Counted from the stretch's first letter, positions 42,276 to 52,040 are shown. The stretch is 64,000 bases of DNA from Brumicola pallidula DSM 14239 = ACAM 615 (GCF_000428905.1 NZ_KE386814.1:489758-553757), one strand, 5' to 3'. The notes: generated from the sequence alone by a model not told the origin. Program-made: numbers and translations.

Positions 42276-44831
42276 TTAACCCTTATAAAAAGCCCGCTCA
42301 ATACGGTCCTTTAAGAACGCCTTATGGATTTTAGTGGCCTGATCACCGCGTGACTTGTTAACCATATCGGCTACTCTGCCAAGCTGATACATAGAAGAAG
42401 CTTGAGCAAAGTTGTCGTACTTACTCTTGTCCTCTAAACCCGACATTGCAATCAAACGCTCTACGTATTCAACCTGCAGGTTACGACGGTATGAGTTCAC
42501 ATCACCTTTGATGTCAGCTTTGAACATAGAGTCAGTTAAATTGGCCAGCATTTTCTCAGCGGTAAACGTATTGCCATATAAGGTGGTGTCAGTCAGGCGG
42601 ATCAATACATTTGGGTGCATCACATGATCAAGTACGTTCTTTTGAGCGCCTAGCAACATGTCATGTAGGCGAGGTGACTCGTCTCTTCCCCAACCACTGA
42701 AACCGCGACGTTGGCGCTGAATATAAGCAAATAAGGGGGCCATTTCATCAATCGCATCAGGTGCAAAAACAAACGCGCTTAGCGTATCCATCGCATTTTG
42801 TTGCTCGGCTTCTGGGACCGGCGTTAATGGCTGTGTATAACCCGCTTGACCCACAAAAGCGCGGTTTACATAAACACCACCAATATAGCGCGATACCACT
42901 GAAGCTTGGCGCGCAAATTCACCAAACAATACATTTACGCCAACCGTTAAGTCGTTATGTGAACGACCATCAACCAATGTTTTTTCTTTTAGTTTACCGG
43001 CCATATGCTTGATTAATTCAAAGCGGTCTTGCGCGTAATCAACAGCCTCACCTGACATATCAAAAATATTGATACGAGGGTCGACATGACGGCCAACTGC
43101 ACGCATATCGTCAGCGTCATTACCAAAGGCTAATTGTGGCTCTGCAGAGCGACTTAAAATAGTGCTAAGACGCTTTTCTTCAGCAGTTGGATCGGCGAGG
43201 GCTTCTGAGTAACCATACAAAATAGCCCAATCATCATATGGACCTGGCTTTTCAGTGTAGAAGTCGCCTTGTTCTCTGCCTACTGGCGCATAGTTAACTG
43301 ATGGATAATCCATAACTGAACCAGCAAGTATGCCCTGAGTAACCGAAGCATCATGCGCTTCATCATGACCATGCAGTTGCGACGCCATCATGTTGTGGTT
43401 CAAGCCTAATGTATGACCGACTTCATGCAGGATAAGATATGCCATGGATTGACGAAGTAATTTTTCTTCTTCAATTTTGCCCATACCATCTGCCATGCCA
43501 GCATATTGACCAAACATCATGCCAAGGTTTAGTGCATGGCCTAGTGAACAGTTCATGCGCTCATCGCCTTGTAAACCGTCATTCAATGAAGCGTAACCAT
43601 CGGTGAACATTTCACCCGCAATCCAACGGCCTTTCATAAAGCTGTATTCCAGCATAATGTCAGAACCAATGATTTGACCCGTCAATGGATGCGCAATGCT
43701 TGGACCGTAGCCACCAAATGGGGGACGCGGTGAAGAAGTCCAACGCAGCACGTTGTAACGCACGTCATCCGAGCTCCAGTCGGCATCGTCAGCTTGAATT
43801 TTGACTTCAATAGCATTGCTTATACCGGCCTTTTCGAACGAGGTGTTCCACGCCAGTGTTGCGTTTTTAATGGTGTCACGCCATTCGACTGGGGTCGTGT
43901 TTTCAATCCACCAAACAATGGGTTGAACGGGGTCTGATAACTCAGCACCCGGATTTTTCTTTTGCAAGTCCCAACGGTTGATCACATCACGATAGTTTGC
44001 CGTTTGGTCAGAGGTTAGATCATCAAACTGTTGCGAAAAGTAACCTATTCTTGGGTCGTCACGGCGTGGCTGAAAGTCGTTCTCAGGCGCTTTAATAAAG
44101 GCATGTTGAATTTGCAAGGTGGTATAACGTGAGTCAGAAACCTCATTACCGCCGTCTACTTTAGGATCGCTATTCTCGTAAACGTAGCGGACAACCACGT
44201 GGGTATTTTCAGGGAAGTTCTTGATCTCGCTAATAGAGGTTTTGTCCTCTGAGAGTTTACCTGGCTTAAATCGACGTTTTTCTACTTTGGGGTCGTCTGA
44301 AGGCGTTTGGGAAACTTTGTGCAAGTCTTCATTTGCGAATAATTCGCCTAAAGAAATAGCGATTTTACCGTCTTCTTCGTGCTCTATTTTAGTTGACAGT
44401 AAAATAGCTTCACTAATATTCGCTTCAGCAGCTCGGCTGATGGCTTTTTCTGGGTCAAAGTAGAAGCGTGGGGTTTTTGATACTACTTCTATGCGATCAT
44501 AGTTGCGACGAAATTCAATTAAACGAGAGCCTCTAAATTGGCCTCTAAAAGTCCCTGCGGCGACTGCGCCATCAACAGTGGATACAAAGTACAAAAACGG
44601 TTTGTTCAATTGTGATTCATCAAAGACAACTAAACCACTACCGTCTTCTTTATCACGGTAAATATCGACGAAGCCTTTAAAAGCATCTTTTTTGTCTAAT
44701 ACTTCGGTAAGTGTTTCTTTCTCTTTTTCATCTTCTTTCTTTTCATCTTTTGCATCTTCGGCAATGGCAACAAATACCATCGAGGATAAAAAGAGGGCGA
44801 GTAGTGATTTTCGTGTCAAGTTTACAAACAT
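42276..44831 (-). CDS. Zinc-dependent metalloprotease (DUF5117/DUF4953 type)
   Basis: 851 aa, exported (signal SLLALFLSSMVFVAIAEDA). After an acidic low-complexity segment (KDEKKEDEKEKETLTEVLDKK, residues about 25-50) comes the DUF5117-like region with GSGLVVFDESQLNKPFLYFVS and NTHVVVRYVYENS. The catalytic HExxHxxGxxH is at residues 469-479 (HEVGHTLGLNH), followed by YPSVNYAP (a metzincin-type Met-turn region, MDYPSVNYAP). C-terminal helical DUF4953-like part. It probably degrades or processes proteins in the periplasm or outside the cell. Start ATG with GGGATGG about 6 nt upstream. Monocistronic, judging by flanking gaps. Confidence 0.88.
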   Translation of the reverse strand: MFVNLTRKSLLALFLSSMVFVAIAEDAKDEKKEDEKEKETLTEVLDKKDAFKGFVDIYRDKEDGSGLVVFDESQLNKPFLYFVSTVDGAVAAGTFRGQFRGSRLIEFRRNYDRIEVVSKTPRFYFDPEKAISRAAEANISEAILLSTKIEHEEDGKIAISLGELFANEDLHKVSQTPSDDPKVEKRRFKPGKLSEDKTSISEIKNFPENTHVVVRYVYENSDPKVDGGNEVSDSRYTTLQIQHAFIKAPENDFQPRRDDPRIGYFSQQFDDLTSDQTANYRDVINRWDLQKKNPGAELSDPVQPIVWWIENTTPVEWRDTIKNATLAWNTSFEKAGISNAIEVKIQADDADWSSDDVRYNVLRWTSSPRPPFGGYGPSIAHPLTGQIIGSDIMLEYSFMKGRWIAGEMFTDGYASLNDGLQGDERMNCSLGHALNLGMMFGQYAGMADGMGKIEEEKLLRQSMAYLILHEVGHTLGLNHNMMASQLHGHDEAHDASVTQGILAGSVMDYPSVNYAPVGREQGDFYTEKPGPYDDWAILYGYSEALADPTAEEKRLSTILSRSAEPQLAFGNDADDMRAVGRHVDPRINIFDMSGEAVDYAQDRFELIKHMAGKLKEKTLVDGRSHNDLTVGVNVLFGEFARQASVVSRYIGGVYVNRAFVGQAGYTQPLTPVPEAEQQNAMDTLSAFVFAPDAIDEMAPLFAYIQRQRRGFSGWGRDESPRLHDMLLGAQKNVLDHVMHPNVLIRLTDTTLYGNTFTAEKMLANLTDSMFKADIKGDVNSYRRNLQVEYVERLIAMSGLEDKSKYDNFAQASSMYQLGRVADMVNKSRGDQATKIHKAFLKDRIERAFYKG

Positions 44832-44996
44832 GATGCCATCCCAAGCTAGTTAGTCTGTGCCTTTGTGTCGAAGGCGCGGATGCTTCTTTGAAGCAAGTCC
44901 GTTATCTTACTACTTTGGGCTGGATCTTTTAGTTCGCTTTACGCTTAATATGTAGCTTAATTGTTACAAAACTTTTCATTTTTTCAAAAAAATAGT

Positions 44997-46817
44997 TTAA
45001 CTTAACTGCAATTCAACAAACTCTTTATAAACAGGACTCGCTGCCATCAACTCGGCATGCTTGCCTTGTCCTATTACTTTTCCTTTTTCTAACACAATAA
45101 TATTATCGGCGTTGATCACGGTGGATAAACGGTGTGCAATGATCAATGTGGTGGTTTTGGTCATCAGTGAATCTAACGCTTGTTTGACGTATTTTTCACT
45201 GCTTGCATCTAATGCGCTGGTTGCCTCATCTAATAATAGAATAGGGCGTTTGGCCAAGATGGCTCTGGCAATGGCAATACGCTGTTTTTGACCACCTGAG
45301 AGTTTAACGCCACGTTCGCCTAATTGAGTTTCATAACCGTCTACAAAATCCAAAATAAACTCATGTGCGAAGGCAAGTTTTGCTGCTTCAATTACCTCTT
45401 CTTTAGTGGCTGTGGTGTTAGATAAACGAATGTTGTCGAGTACCGTGGTGGCAAATATAACCGCATCTTGCGGTACCAGCGCAAATTGGCGGCGGATATC
45501 GTAGGTGCTAATGGTCTTTTGCGCTGAGTCACCAATCAAAATTTCACCATAATCAATATCATAGAAGCGCATAAGTAAATCAAATAACGTCGATTTACCA
45601 GCACCACTGTGGCCTACAATCGCCACTTTTTGGCCGGGCATGACACTAAACGAGACTTCATGAATAATTTGTTTTTCAGGCACACTAGGATAGCTAAATC
45701 CGATATTATGCAGGGTTAATATGGGTTTGTTGGCATCAACTAATGCTTGCTCGTTAACTCTGAAACCTTTGATATTGACATTTAGCGGTTGCTTTTCAAT
45801 AGGCTCAAATGGCGCTAAGGTGGCGTCCGGAAATGTTGACCCGATCGGAATATCAGATGACGTATTCATCAATTCAACGATACGTTCACTGGCACCCGCC
45901 GCTTTTTGCAGATCGCCAATCACTTCGCTTATGGTGGCAATAGACGCCCCTGCGAGTACGGCATAGAAAACAAAGGCCGCGAGTTCACCAGGCGTAATAG
46001 CACCAGATATAACATCTAATGCACCAACCCAAGCAACAATAAATATAGAACTTAAGCTGATAAACATGATCATCGCAATTAGGAGGGCGCGATAATGGAT
46101 GCGCTTTGAAGCACTTTGCATTATTTGTTCTGCGCTGGCGTCAAAACTTTCAACGCTTTGGTCTTCGTGATTGTATGATTGTAATGTATGGATTTCGTGT
46201 AGGCTTTCGTCAATTAATGTGCCCATACTGGCGACATCGTCTTGGCTTACTTTAGCGAAATACCTGACTTTTTTGCCAAGTAATTTTATCGGTAATAAAA
46301 TGATGGGCACGGCAATAAACACGTAAAGGGTCAATGTGGTGCTGGTGATCGCCATTAAAACGAGTGCACCAACAAACATAACAAATGAGCGCAGTGCCAT
46401 TGAAACACCGGTGCCAACCACCGATTGCAGTAGTGTTGTATCACTGGTGAAGCGAGATATAACCTCACCTGTGCGAGATTCAGCAAAAAAGCTTGGTGAC
46501 AAGGTGACTAAATGTGAAAACAAGGCCTTGCGAATATCCGCGCACACCCTTTCACCTAGCCAAACCATCAGATAAAATCGGCAGTAGGTAGCAATACTGC
46601 CAATGAAGGCGATAACTAACACCAGTAAAAGCGAATTGAACAGCATCGACTCATCACCCGCGACGAAGCCTTGATCAACTACTAACTTAATGCCTTGGCC
46701 TAAAACCAACCAAGCCATGGCGCCGACGACCAGTGCTATTAATGCAAAAACAACTTTGCTCGTGTATGGACGTAAATGTGAAAATAGCCATGAGAGTATT
46801 GAAGTACTGCTGTTCAA
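44997..46817 (-). CDS. ABC exporter, MsbA-like (permease fused to ATPase)
   Basis: 606 aa half-transporter. Six TM segments in the first about 320 residues; intracellular loop with TLQSYNHEDQ. Nucleotide-binding domain: Walker A GHSGAGKST, Q-loop PQDAVIF, signature LSGGQKQR, Walker B PILLLDEATSALD, H-loop AHRLST. Exports a lipid, glycolipid or drug. An unusual feature is the approximately 45-residue hydrophilic linker before the NBD (IEKQPLNVNIKGFRVNEQALVDANKP). Start TTG at 46817 with AAAGG upstream. It is not next to lpxK, so it is not clearly MsbA itself. Confidence 0.88.
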   Translation of the reverse strand: MNSSTSILSWLFSHLRPYTSKVVFALIALVVGAMAWLVLGQGIKLVVDQGFVAGDESMLFNSLLLVLVIAFIGSIATYCRFYLMVWLGERVCADIRKALFSHLVTLSPSFFAESRTGEVISRFTSDTTLLQSVVGTGVSMALRSFVMFVGALVLMAITSTTLTLYVFIAVPIILLPIKLLGKKVRYFAKVSQDDVASMGTLIDESLHEIHTLQSYNHEDQSVESFDASAEQIMQSASKRIHYRALLIAMIMFISLSSIFIVAWVGALDVISGAITPGELAAFVFYAVLAGASIATISEVIGDLQKAAGASERIVELMNTSSDIPIGSTFPDATLAPFEPIEKQPLNVNIKGFRVNEQALVDANKPILTLHNIGFSYPSVPEKQIIHEVSFSVMPGQKVAIVGHSGAGKSTLFDLLMRFYDIDYGEILIGDSAQKTISTYDIRRQFALVPQDAVIFATTVLDNIRLSNTTATKEEVIEAAKLAFAHEFILDFVDGYETQLGERGVKLSGGQKQRIAIARAILAKRPILLLDEATSALDASSEKYVKQALDSLMTKTTTLIIAHRLSTVINADNIIVLEKGKVIGQGKHAELMAASPVYKEFVELQLS

Positions 46818-46897
46818 TGAAGTGCCTTTTGGGGTTGATTAAGCTGTATTATAACGTGTTTATTAATACTCTTTATCTCTAAATAAGGTCAAATTTG

Positions 46898-49636
46898 TTA
46901 TTTCACTCTTCTCACCAAGGTTAATAAAAGCAAAATATTGATCAACCAAATTGCACCGCCACCGGAACTAGTCGCATTGACGGGTGTTGGCACTGGCAAA
47001 GGTGCGGGTGCTGGCGCTTCAACAGTCACATTAACACTCATTGACGTTGCAACGCCGAAGTCGTCAGTTGCAGTGAAAGTAAAGCCTAAACTGCCAGCTA
47101 TATCGGGGGCAGTAAAGCTCACTGATAAACTATCGGCGTTTGCCAACGTTACGTTTGTACCTGATGTTTGTGCCCAAGCAAACGTCATGCTCTGCCCCTC
47201 AGGATCAGTCGCCGAGGCTGTTAATGTAATTGACTGAAGGGTGTTCACATTCAAACTAGTTTCAGTATTTACCTGTGGCGCTTGATTTGAGTCATCATCA
47301 CGAATAGTTACTGCAACTCTGTCTGAACCTGCAATCGTGACGTTTTGGGGATTGTCTAAGACAAGGGCGAAGCTTTCATTTTCCTCATTTACATCATCAT
47401 TGACGATCGTAATAGCAAAACTTTGGCCGCCTAATTCGCCGGCAGCCCACTCCAGCGTGTCGATCGCTAACGTGACATCAGCATCCGCTTGGGCGGAGCC
47501 ATTTTCAATACGTAAACCGACAGCTGCGACTTGATCAGATGCGCCAGAACGAGTCACCGTTAGCGTAATGCTGCTGTCAGTTTCTTTTACAGTCAAGGTG
47601 TCTTGGTCCAACACGATTGAAGATGCGAGACCGGTTAAACTTTGAATATCTATTTTGGCAATATTTGGCGTGACTAGTTCAGCACTCGGTGATGCATTTT
47701 CCAAGCGAATAAATAGTGACTCAAGCCCTTCGCCATTGCCGTCATCAAGCGCTTCAATGCTGATGGTTTGCGCAACGGAGTCGCCGGCATTCCAAGTGAG
47801 TGTGCCGCTCTCTTGGGCTAAAAAGTCATTGCCATTTGCTGCGCCTCGCATGATTTTATAATCAACTGAAACTGCTCTTGTGCCCGAGCGTATGACGGAT
47901 ATATCAATAACGCCGCCTTCTGTTACTTCATATAACGCAGATGAGAAGTTAATATCGTCTCTCGCGTCGCTGTTAGTTTCATCTTTTAAAATATACAAAC
48001 CGCCTTGTATATCACTGGCCAATATAATGCCTGAGGGCAGATAAGGATACACACCCCAAACACCGTTAAATGAAGCATTAGTCGACGATGGGAAGGTATC
48101 AAAATAACCCAGTTCAGCGGGTGCTAATGGGTTTGATAAGTCGAGTATTGTTACGCCGCGCTCATAATTGGACATGTAATATTTATTGCCACGAACAAAG
48201 CCATTGTGATCAATGGCGCGCGTTGGGCCACTCCATGTAGATACTAGCGTTGGCTGGTTTAAATCAGAAATATCAAAAATATGAACCGTTGTATTTAACC
48301 CTCTTCTTTGTTCGTCGAGTTCGTCATGTAAAATCACATATTGACGGTCTTCACTCCACCAACCTGAATGCGTGTATTCTGCATCTGGATAACTAACGGC
48401 GGATAACTCAACAGCACTTCCAAGGTTGGAATGGTCCCATAGTCGCAATGTTTGCTCATTGAAGTCGAGCAGAACAGTGCAGCCGGCCGAGGTGGTGTTA
48501 ACACAATCACGCTCAGCGCGTTCGTCATTGACTAAAAATGATGATGCGTCGTGTGAATAGTCGCTGCGAGTAGCTCCGGAAAGAATATAGGTGGGTTGGA
48601 GTTGTTCCGGATCGGTCAGGCTATAGCTGCGCATTGCGCCGCCAAATTGATTTGAACCCAATATATGGACTTGCGGTAAGGCCGTTGAATCTTTAATGTT
48701 GAGTCCATAATCGACATTGGAAATATAAATATTGTGGGCTGAGGCATCAGTTACATCACGGCTGACTAAGACTAAGCCAGTTTCTGGGTTGCTTAAGTTT
48801 ATAATGCTTAAGCCCTCAGCGGTACTGTCGGCTGTTGCATAAGCGTAGGCTTCCCATTTGTTGGCGTCGGGATTGAAATACTGAAGCACTTTAATATCAC
48901 GCCAAGTGGTGTTTTGACCTTGAATTGCGTTGATAATGACCGGGTTTACGGGGTCTGAAACATCCACTAATGCGATACCTCGACGTAAGCCTAGCAATGC
49001 ATATTCTTTCATCGTATTGAGGTCGACATGGCCCCAAATATCATTAGCATTGATGCTATTGGTAGGAAAATCACTAACCGGAATATGCGCTAAAAGAGAC
49101 ATATTATTACACGGAAATTGTCCTGCAAAACCGTCTACGCAGGCGGTTTCGGCTTGCGACTGATACATTGCGTTGACCGCATCAAGACTGTTATCTAATG
49201 CCAGTGCGGTTGCCGAATTCTTGCCTTTGGTATCGACAATAACATTAAAGCCTTTTTGATATAGTTGATCAGCATATTGTTGCGGCACACCCTGCAAGGT
49301 AGTCACAAAAGCTTGCGGGTTTTGTACTTGATAGTTATCTAGGGTTTGAAAACCGCCTAATGCAGGAACAATATCGCTAATAAGATAAAAAATATCCTCA
49401 AATTTGCTTAGTTCATAATTGCCCTGTGCAACTAAAACCACATCACCTTTATTCGCTTGCTGTGCTGCATATCCAATTGATGCACAAGGTCTAAAACGGT
49501 TTTTACAATTACCCGCATCAACACCATTTTGGGCAACAAAGCGCGCTTTGTCATGATCGGTATGCGCGTTTGCTGGCGCACAAAACCCTGTGGCAATTAC
49601 AAGTAAGATGCGTAAACTAAAGGAAGTTCTTTTCAT
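46898..49636 (-). CDS. Choice-of-anchor B family surface protein with Calx-beta domains and GlyGly-CTERM-like tail
   Basis: About 912 aa from ATG 49636 (AACGGAA upstream), with signal RILLVIATGFCAPANA. The N-terminal part is the LVIVD-repeat/choice-of-anchor B module (MSLLAHIPVSDF…NDIWGHVD, GIALVDVSDPVNPVII). Two Calx-beta-like repeats (VLDQDTLTVKETDSSITLTVTRSG; EENESFALVLDNP) and a cadherin/PKD-like domain follow. The C-terminus SSGGGAIWLINILLLLTLVRRVK is a Gly-Gly-Gly then hydrophobic stretch then Arg, like rhombosortase GlyGly-CTERM signals. It is divergent from mbnP, sharing an 88-bp intergenic region. Probably surface-exposed and membrane-anchored until processed. Confidence 0.82.
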   Translation of the reverse strand: MKRTSFSLRILLVIATGFCAPANAHTDHDKARFVAQNGVDAGNCKNRFRPCASIGYAAQQANKGDVVLVAQGNYELSKFEDIFYLISDIVPALGGFQTLDNYQVQNPQAFVTTLQGVPQQYADQLYQKGFNVIVDTKGKNSATALALDNSLDAVNAMYQSQAETACVDGFAGQFPCNNMSLLAHIPVSDFPTNSINANDIWGHVDLNTMKEYALLGLRRGIALVDVSDPVNPVIINAIQGQNTTWRDIKVLQYFNPDANKWEAYAYATADSTAEGLSIINLSNPETGLVLVSRDVTDASAHNIYISNVDYGLNIKDSTALPQVHILGSNQFGGAMRSYSLTDPEQLQPTYILSGATRSDYSHDASSFLVNDERAERDCVNTTSAGCTVLLDFNEQTLRLWDHSNLGSAVELSAVSYPDAEYTHSGWWSEDRQYVILHDELDEQRRGLNTTVHIFDISDLNQPTLVSTWSGPTRAIDHNGFVRGNKYYMSNYERGVTILDLSNPLAPAELGYFDTFPSSTNASFNGVWGVYPYLPSGIILASDIQGGLYILKDETNSDARDDINFSSALYEVTEGGVIDISVIRSGTRAVSVDYKIMRGAANGNDFLAQESGTLTWNAGDSVAQTISIEALDDGNGEGLESLFIRLENASPSAELVTPNIAKIDIQSLTGLASSIVLDQDTLTVKETDSSITLTVTRSGASDQVAAVGLRIENGSAQADADVTLAIDTLEWAAGELGGQSFAITIVNDDVNEENESFALVLDNPQNVTIAGSDRVAVTIRDDDSNQAPQVNTETSLNVNTLQSITLTASATDPEGQSMTFAWAQTSGTNVTLANADSLSVSFTAPDIAGSLGFTFTATDDFGVATSMSVNVTVEAPAPAPLPVPTPVNATSSGGGAIWLINILLLLTLVRRVK

Positions 49637-49724
49637 ATTGGTTCCGTTTATTTTGTACTCAATACCATCTTCATTCGAAAATTTAAGCCTTTTTGCAAAT
49701 GTAAACGTGTTGGTAAATGTAAAA

Positions 49725-50669
49725 ATGTTATTACTCTCAAGTGCCATAATTATCGGCGGCTGCTCGCCTGCGCTTGAATCGCCAACTCAATCGCAAGATA
49801 ACGTTGACGCGAAGATAAGTATGGCTGCAACAACCTCTACTGCGGTCACTATTACCTTTTCACTGCACTTTCAAGGCCTACCTATTCAATGTGAGCAGCC
49901 CCTCAAGATAAACAATGCTCAGTGGTATGTATCAGAATTAGCGATGTTTTTTAGTCAGTTTTCAGTTAACAATGGCAAGTCCATAATCCTAGACGATAAC
50001 GATTGGCAAAGCCAGCAGGTTGCTTTGATTAGGTATAATGTAGATTGTAAACAATCGACGGGGAATATGTCATTAGTGGGCGTGATTGAGGGTATTGAGG
50101 GTATAGATGGTATAGGTGGTATAGATGGTGTAGGTGGTATAGATGGTGTAGATGCTATAAAGGCCCAAACGCCTTTGTCTCTTTCTTTTAATGTGGGCGT
50201 CCCGTTCGCTATTAATCACCAAAATCCCTTAATTCAAGCATCGCCGTTGAATGATTCTTCAATGTTTTGGGCGTGGCGCAATGGCTATAAATTTATTCGC
50301 TGGGATATGCAAAATGCCGCGGGTGATGCATGGTCGTTTCATTTAGGCAGCGTTGGGTGTGTATCTGCCGCCATGGTACGCGGGCCACGAGCACCATGTG
50401 CTCAAGCTAATTTGACCGCGGTGGATATTGTGTTGCCATCAAATTCCATTCAGGTTTTGGATGTACCAGAAAGCAATGACTTGGCGAAATCGAACGCTGC
50501 TATAAAAAAGGTCCATATTAATATCAGCATTCATCTTGATGAAATAATCAAAAATATGACGTTAACCAGAAAAACCAGTTGTATGTTTTCAGGAATTGAT
50601 AATACTACCTGTAATGAACTAGTCGAAAATTTGAAGCGTAATGCTGTTTTTACACAAGCTCTTAAATAA
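49725..50669 (+). CDS. mbnP: MbnP-family copper-binding lipoprotein (metallo-mystery pair four-Cys protein)
   Basis: About 314 aa. Lipobox AIIIGGC. The conserved four-Cys family pattern is present (PIQCEQ, NVDCKQ, VGCVSAA, APCAQ), as is the Trp-bearing motif MFWAWRNGYKFIRWD; in MbnP one Trp is oxidised to kynurenine by MbnH to make the copper site. Start: ATG 49725 is favoured by position; GTG 49707 (adding MLVNVK) would give the basic residue lipoprotein signals usually have. An unusual insertion of eight IEG/IDG-like tripeptides sits around residues 121-143. The gene overlaps mbnH by 29 nt. Involved in copper handling in the periplasm. Confidence 0.82.
   Translation: MLLLSSAIIIGGCSPALESPTQSQDNVDAKISMAATTSTAVTITFSLHFQGLPIQCEQPLKINNAQWYVSELAMFFSQFSVNNGKSIILDDNDWQSQQVALIRYNVDCKQSTGNMSLVGVIEGIEGIDGIGGIDGVGGIDGVDAIKAQTPLSLSFNVGVPFAINHQNPLIQASPLNDSSMFWAWRNGYKFIRWDMQNAAGDAWSFHLGSVGCVSAAMVRGPRAPCAQANLTAVDIVLPSNSIQVLDVPESNDLAKSNAAIKKVHINISIHLDEIIKNMTLTRKTSCMFSGIDNTTCNELVENLKRNAVFTQALK
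50085..50153 (+). repeat. 9-bp-unit tandem repeat within mbnP
   Basis: In-frame array of about 8 units of the ATTGAGGGT/ATAGATGGT type, encoding IEG, IEG, IDG, IGG, IDG, VGG, IDG, VD. The inner part has an 18-bp higher-order period (ATAGATGGTGTAGGTGGT-like). Slippage would lengthen or shorten a Gly-rich loop without frameshift. Confidence 0.85.
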
Positions 50670-51828
50670 GCTCTTACATAAGCTCTTACATAAGCTCTTA
50701 CATAAGCTCTTACATAAGCTCTTACATAAGCCCTTACATAAGCTCTTTAATTTAACGTTAATTTGCACTACTGCAATGTTGGCAACTACTGCAATGTTGG
50801 CGACTACTGGCTGCTCGCCGCAAAACAAGTCAACGCCCTATGTATGGAATATACCGGCTGGTTTTCCAACGCCTAGCATTCCTGCCGACAACCCGATGAC
50901 AATGGAGAAAGTCGCATTGGGCGAGCGTTTATTCAATGACACGCGTTTATCGGTTAATCAACAACAATCATGCGCCTCTTGTCATATAAAAGCCTTTGCC
51001 TTTGCAGAGCCTAAAAAAACATCTGTTGGAACTACCGGTGAGGTGTTAAAGCGCAATTCGATGGCCTTAGTTAATGTTGCTTACAACGGCAGTTTTACTT
51101 GGGCCCACGATGGTTTGGGCAAGGTCGAAAATCAGATCTTGATACCGTTATTCAATGAAACGCCTGTAGAAATGGGCGTGACGGGTAATGAGGAGGAGAT
51201 ACTGGCGAGGCTGGGCGACTATTCTGATGACATCAAGGTGGCTTTTGACAGCACGCAGGTTAATTTTGACCATATTGTAAAAGCACTAGCGAGTTACGTA
51301 AGAAGCTTAACGTCATTTAATTCAAATTTTGACCGTTATGCCTATTTTAATGAGGATGAAGCGTTGTCAGCATCCGCTATTCGCGGCATGGATTTGTTTT
51401 TCTCGGAAAAACTAGAGTGCTTTCATTGTCATGGCGGCTTTAATTTTACGCAGTCGAGTAAGCATGCTTTTCAAAAGTTAGATCTAGTTTCCTTTCACAA
51501 TACCGGCCTGTATGACATCGACGGAGAGGGCAGTTATGCCAATGGCGATCAAGGATTGGCAGATATCACCTTCAATCCAAAACATCGAGGTAAGTTCAGA
51601 GCACCAACATTACGCAATATCATGCTGACAGCCCCATTTATGCACGACGGTTCGGTGGCAACAATGTCAGAGGTAATCGATATTTATGCTGCGGGTGGAA
51701 GGGGCGATGGCGTTAACAATCCACTTAAGAGTCCCTTTGTACAAGGCTTTGATATTACAGATGAAGAAAAACAGGATTTGTTGAACTTTTTAGAGAGTTT
51801 AACGGATTACTCGTTTATTGGTCAGTAA
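50641..51828 (+). CDS. mbnH: MbnH-family dihaem enzyme (partner of MbnP)
   Basis: 395 aa. A dihaem peroxidase-like protein: first haem CASCHIKAFAFAE, second CFHCHGGFNF. The family residues include TLRNIMLTAPFMHDGSVATMSEVIDIY near the C-terminus. It oxidises Trp of MbnP in the periplasm. The N-terminus is peculiar: ATG is followed by eight HKLL-type tetrapeptides, then the lipobox-containing signal TTAMLATTAMLATTGC (itself an 18-bp duplication, 50767-50802). The repeats may form an amphipathic, positively charged extension of the signal peptide; the true start could be further downstream. Overlaps mbnP by 29 nt, so it is coupled. Confidence 0.82.
   Translation: MLFLHKLLNKLLHKLLHKLLHKLLHKLLHKPLHKLFNLTLICTTAMLATTAMLATTGCSPQNKSTPYVWNIPAGFPTPSIPADNPMTMEKVALGERLFNDTRLSVNQQQSCASCHIKAFAFAEPKKTSVGTTGEVLKRNSMALVNVAYNGSFTWAHDGLGKVENQILIPLFNETPVEMGVTGNEEEILARLGDYSDDIKVAFDSTQVNFDHIVKALASYVRSLTSFNSNFDRYAYFNEDEALSASAIRGMDLFFSEKLECFHCHGGFNFTQSSKHAFQKLDLVSFHNTGLYDIDGEGSYANGDQGLADITFNPKHRGKFRAPTLRNIMLTAPFMHDGSVATMSEVIDIYAAGGRGDGVNNPLKSPFVQGFDITDEEKQDLLNFLESLTDYSFIGQ
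50653..50748 (+). repeat. 12-bp tandem repeat, eight units, at the mbnH start
   Basis: Eight consecutive units of the form CATAAGCTCTTA (first starts CAC, second AAT; the seventh has CCC and the eighth ends TTT), encoding HKLL, NKLL, HKLL four times, HKPL and HKLF. It starts within the last codons of mbnP and spans its stop (TAA at 50667-50669). In-frame for mbnH. Confidence 0.95.
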
Positions 51829-51980
51829 GTCAGTAAGTCAGTTGGTTAGCAGGTTAGTAGGTTAGTAGGTTAGCAGGTTAGTAGGTTAGCAGGTTAGCAG
51901 GTTAGCAGGATAGTAGGATAGTAGGTTAGTAGGTTAGCAGGTTAGTAGGTTAGTAGGTTAGCAGGTTAGTAGGTTAGTAG
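51821..51980 (+). repeat. Octamer tandem repeat (20 units) overlapping the mbnH stop
   Basis: Twenty 8-bp units: GTCAGTAA twice, GTCAGTTG, then 17 units of GTTAGYAG (two of them GATAGTAG). The array begins inside the last codons of mbnH and contains its TAA (51826-51828). It runs almost to the bidirectional terminator at 52044. Frame is changed by slippage of any unit after the stop, without consequence for mbnH unless the first unit is lost. No known function; it may be a recombination or slippage hot spot. Confidence 0.95.
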
Positions 51981-52040
51981 GTCACTGGCCTAGACAGAGT
52001 TGCCTAGCCACAAAAAAGCGCTTAACTGATTTGCCCATAA

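Noticed and set aside
44997-46817. Assignment as msbA
   Set aside because: No lpxK neighbour, and a long linker precedes the ATPase; general MsbA-like exporter only.
49590-49724. Upstream part of the mbnP frame as the true start
   Set aside because: It overlaps the divergent gene and gives an atypical N-terminus; the lipobox needs a start near 49725 or 49707.
51821-51980. CRISPR array
   Set aside because: Units are 8 bp with no spacers and no cas genes: a simple tandem repeat.
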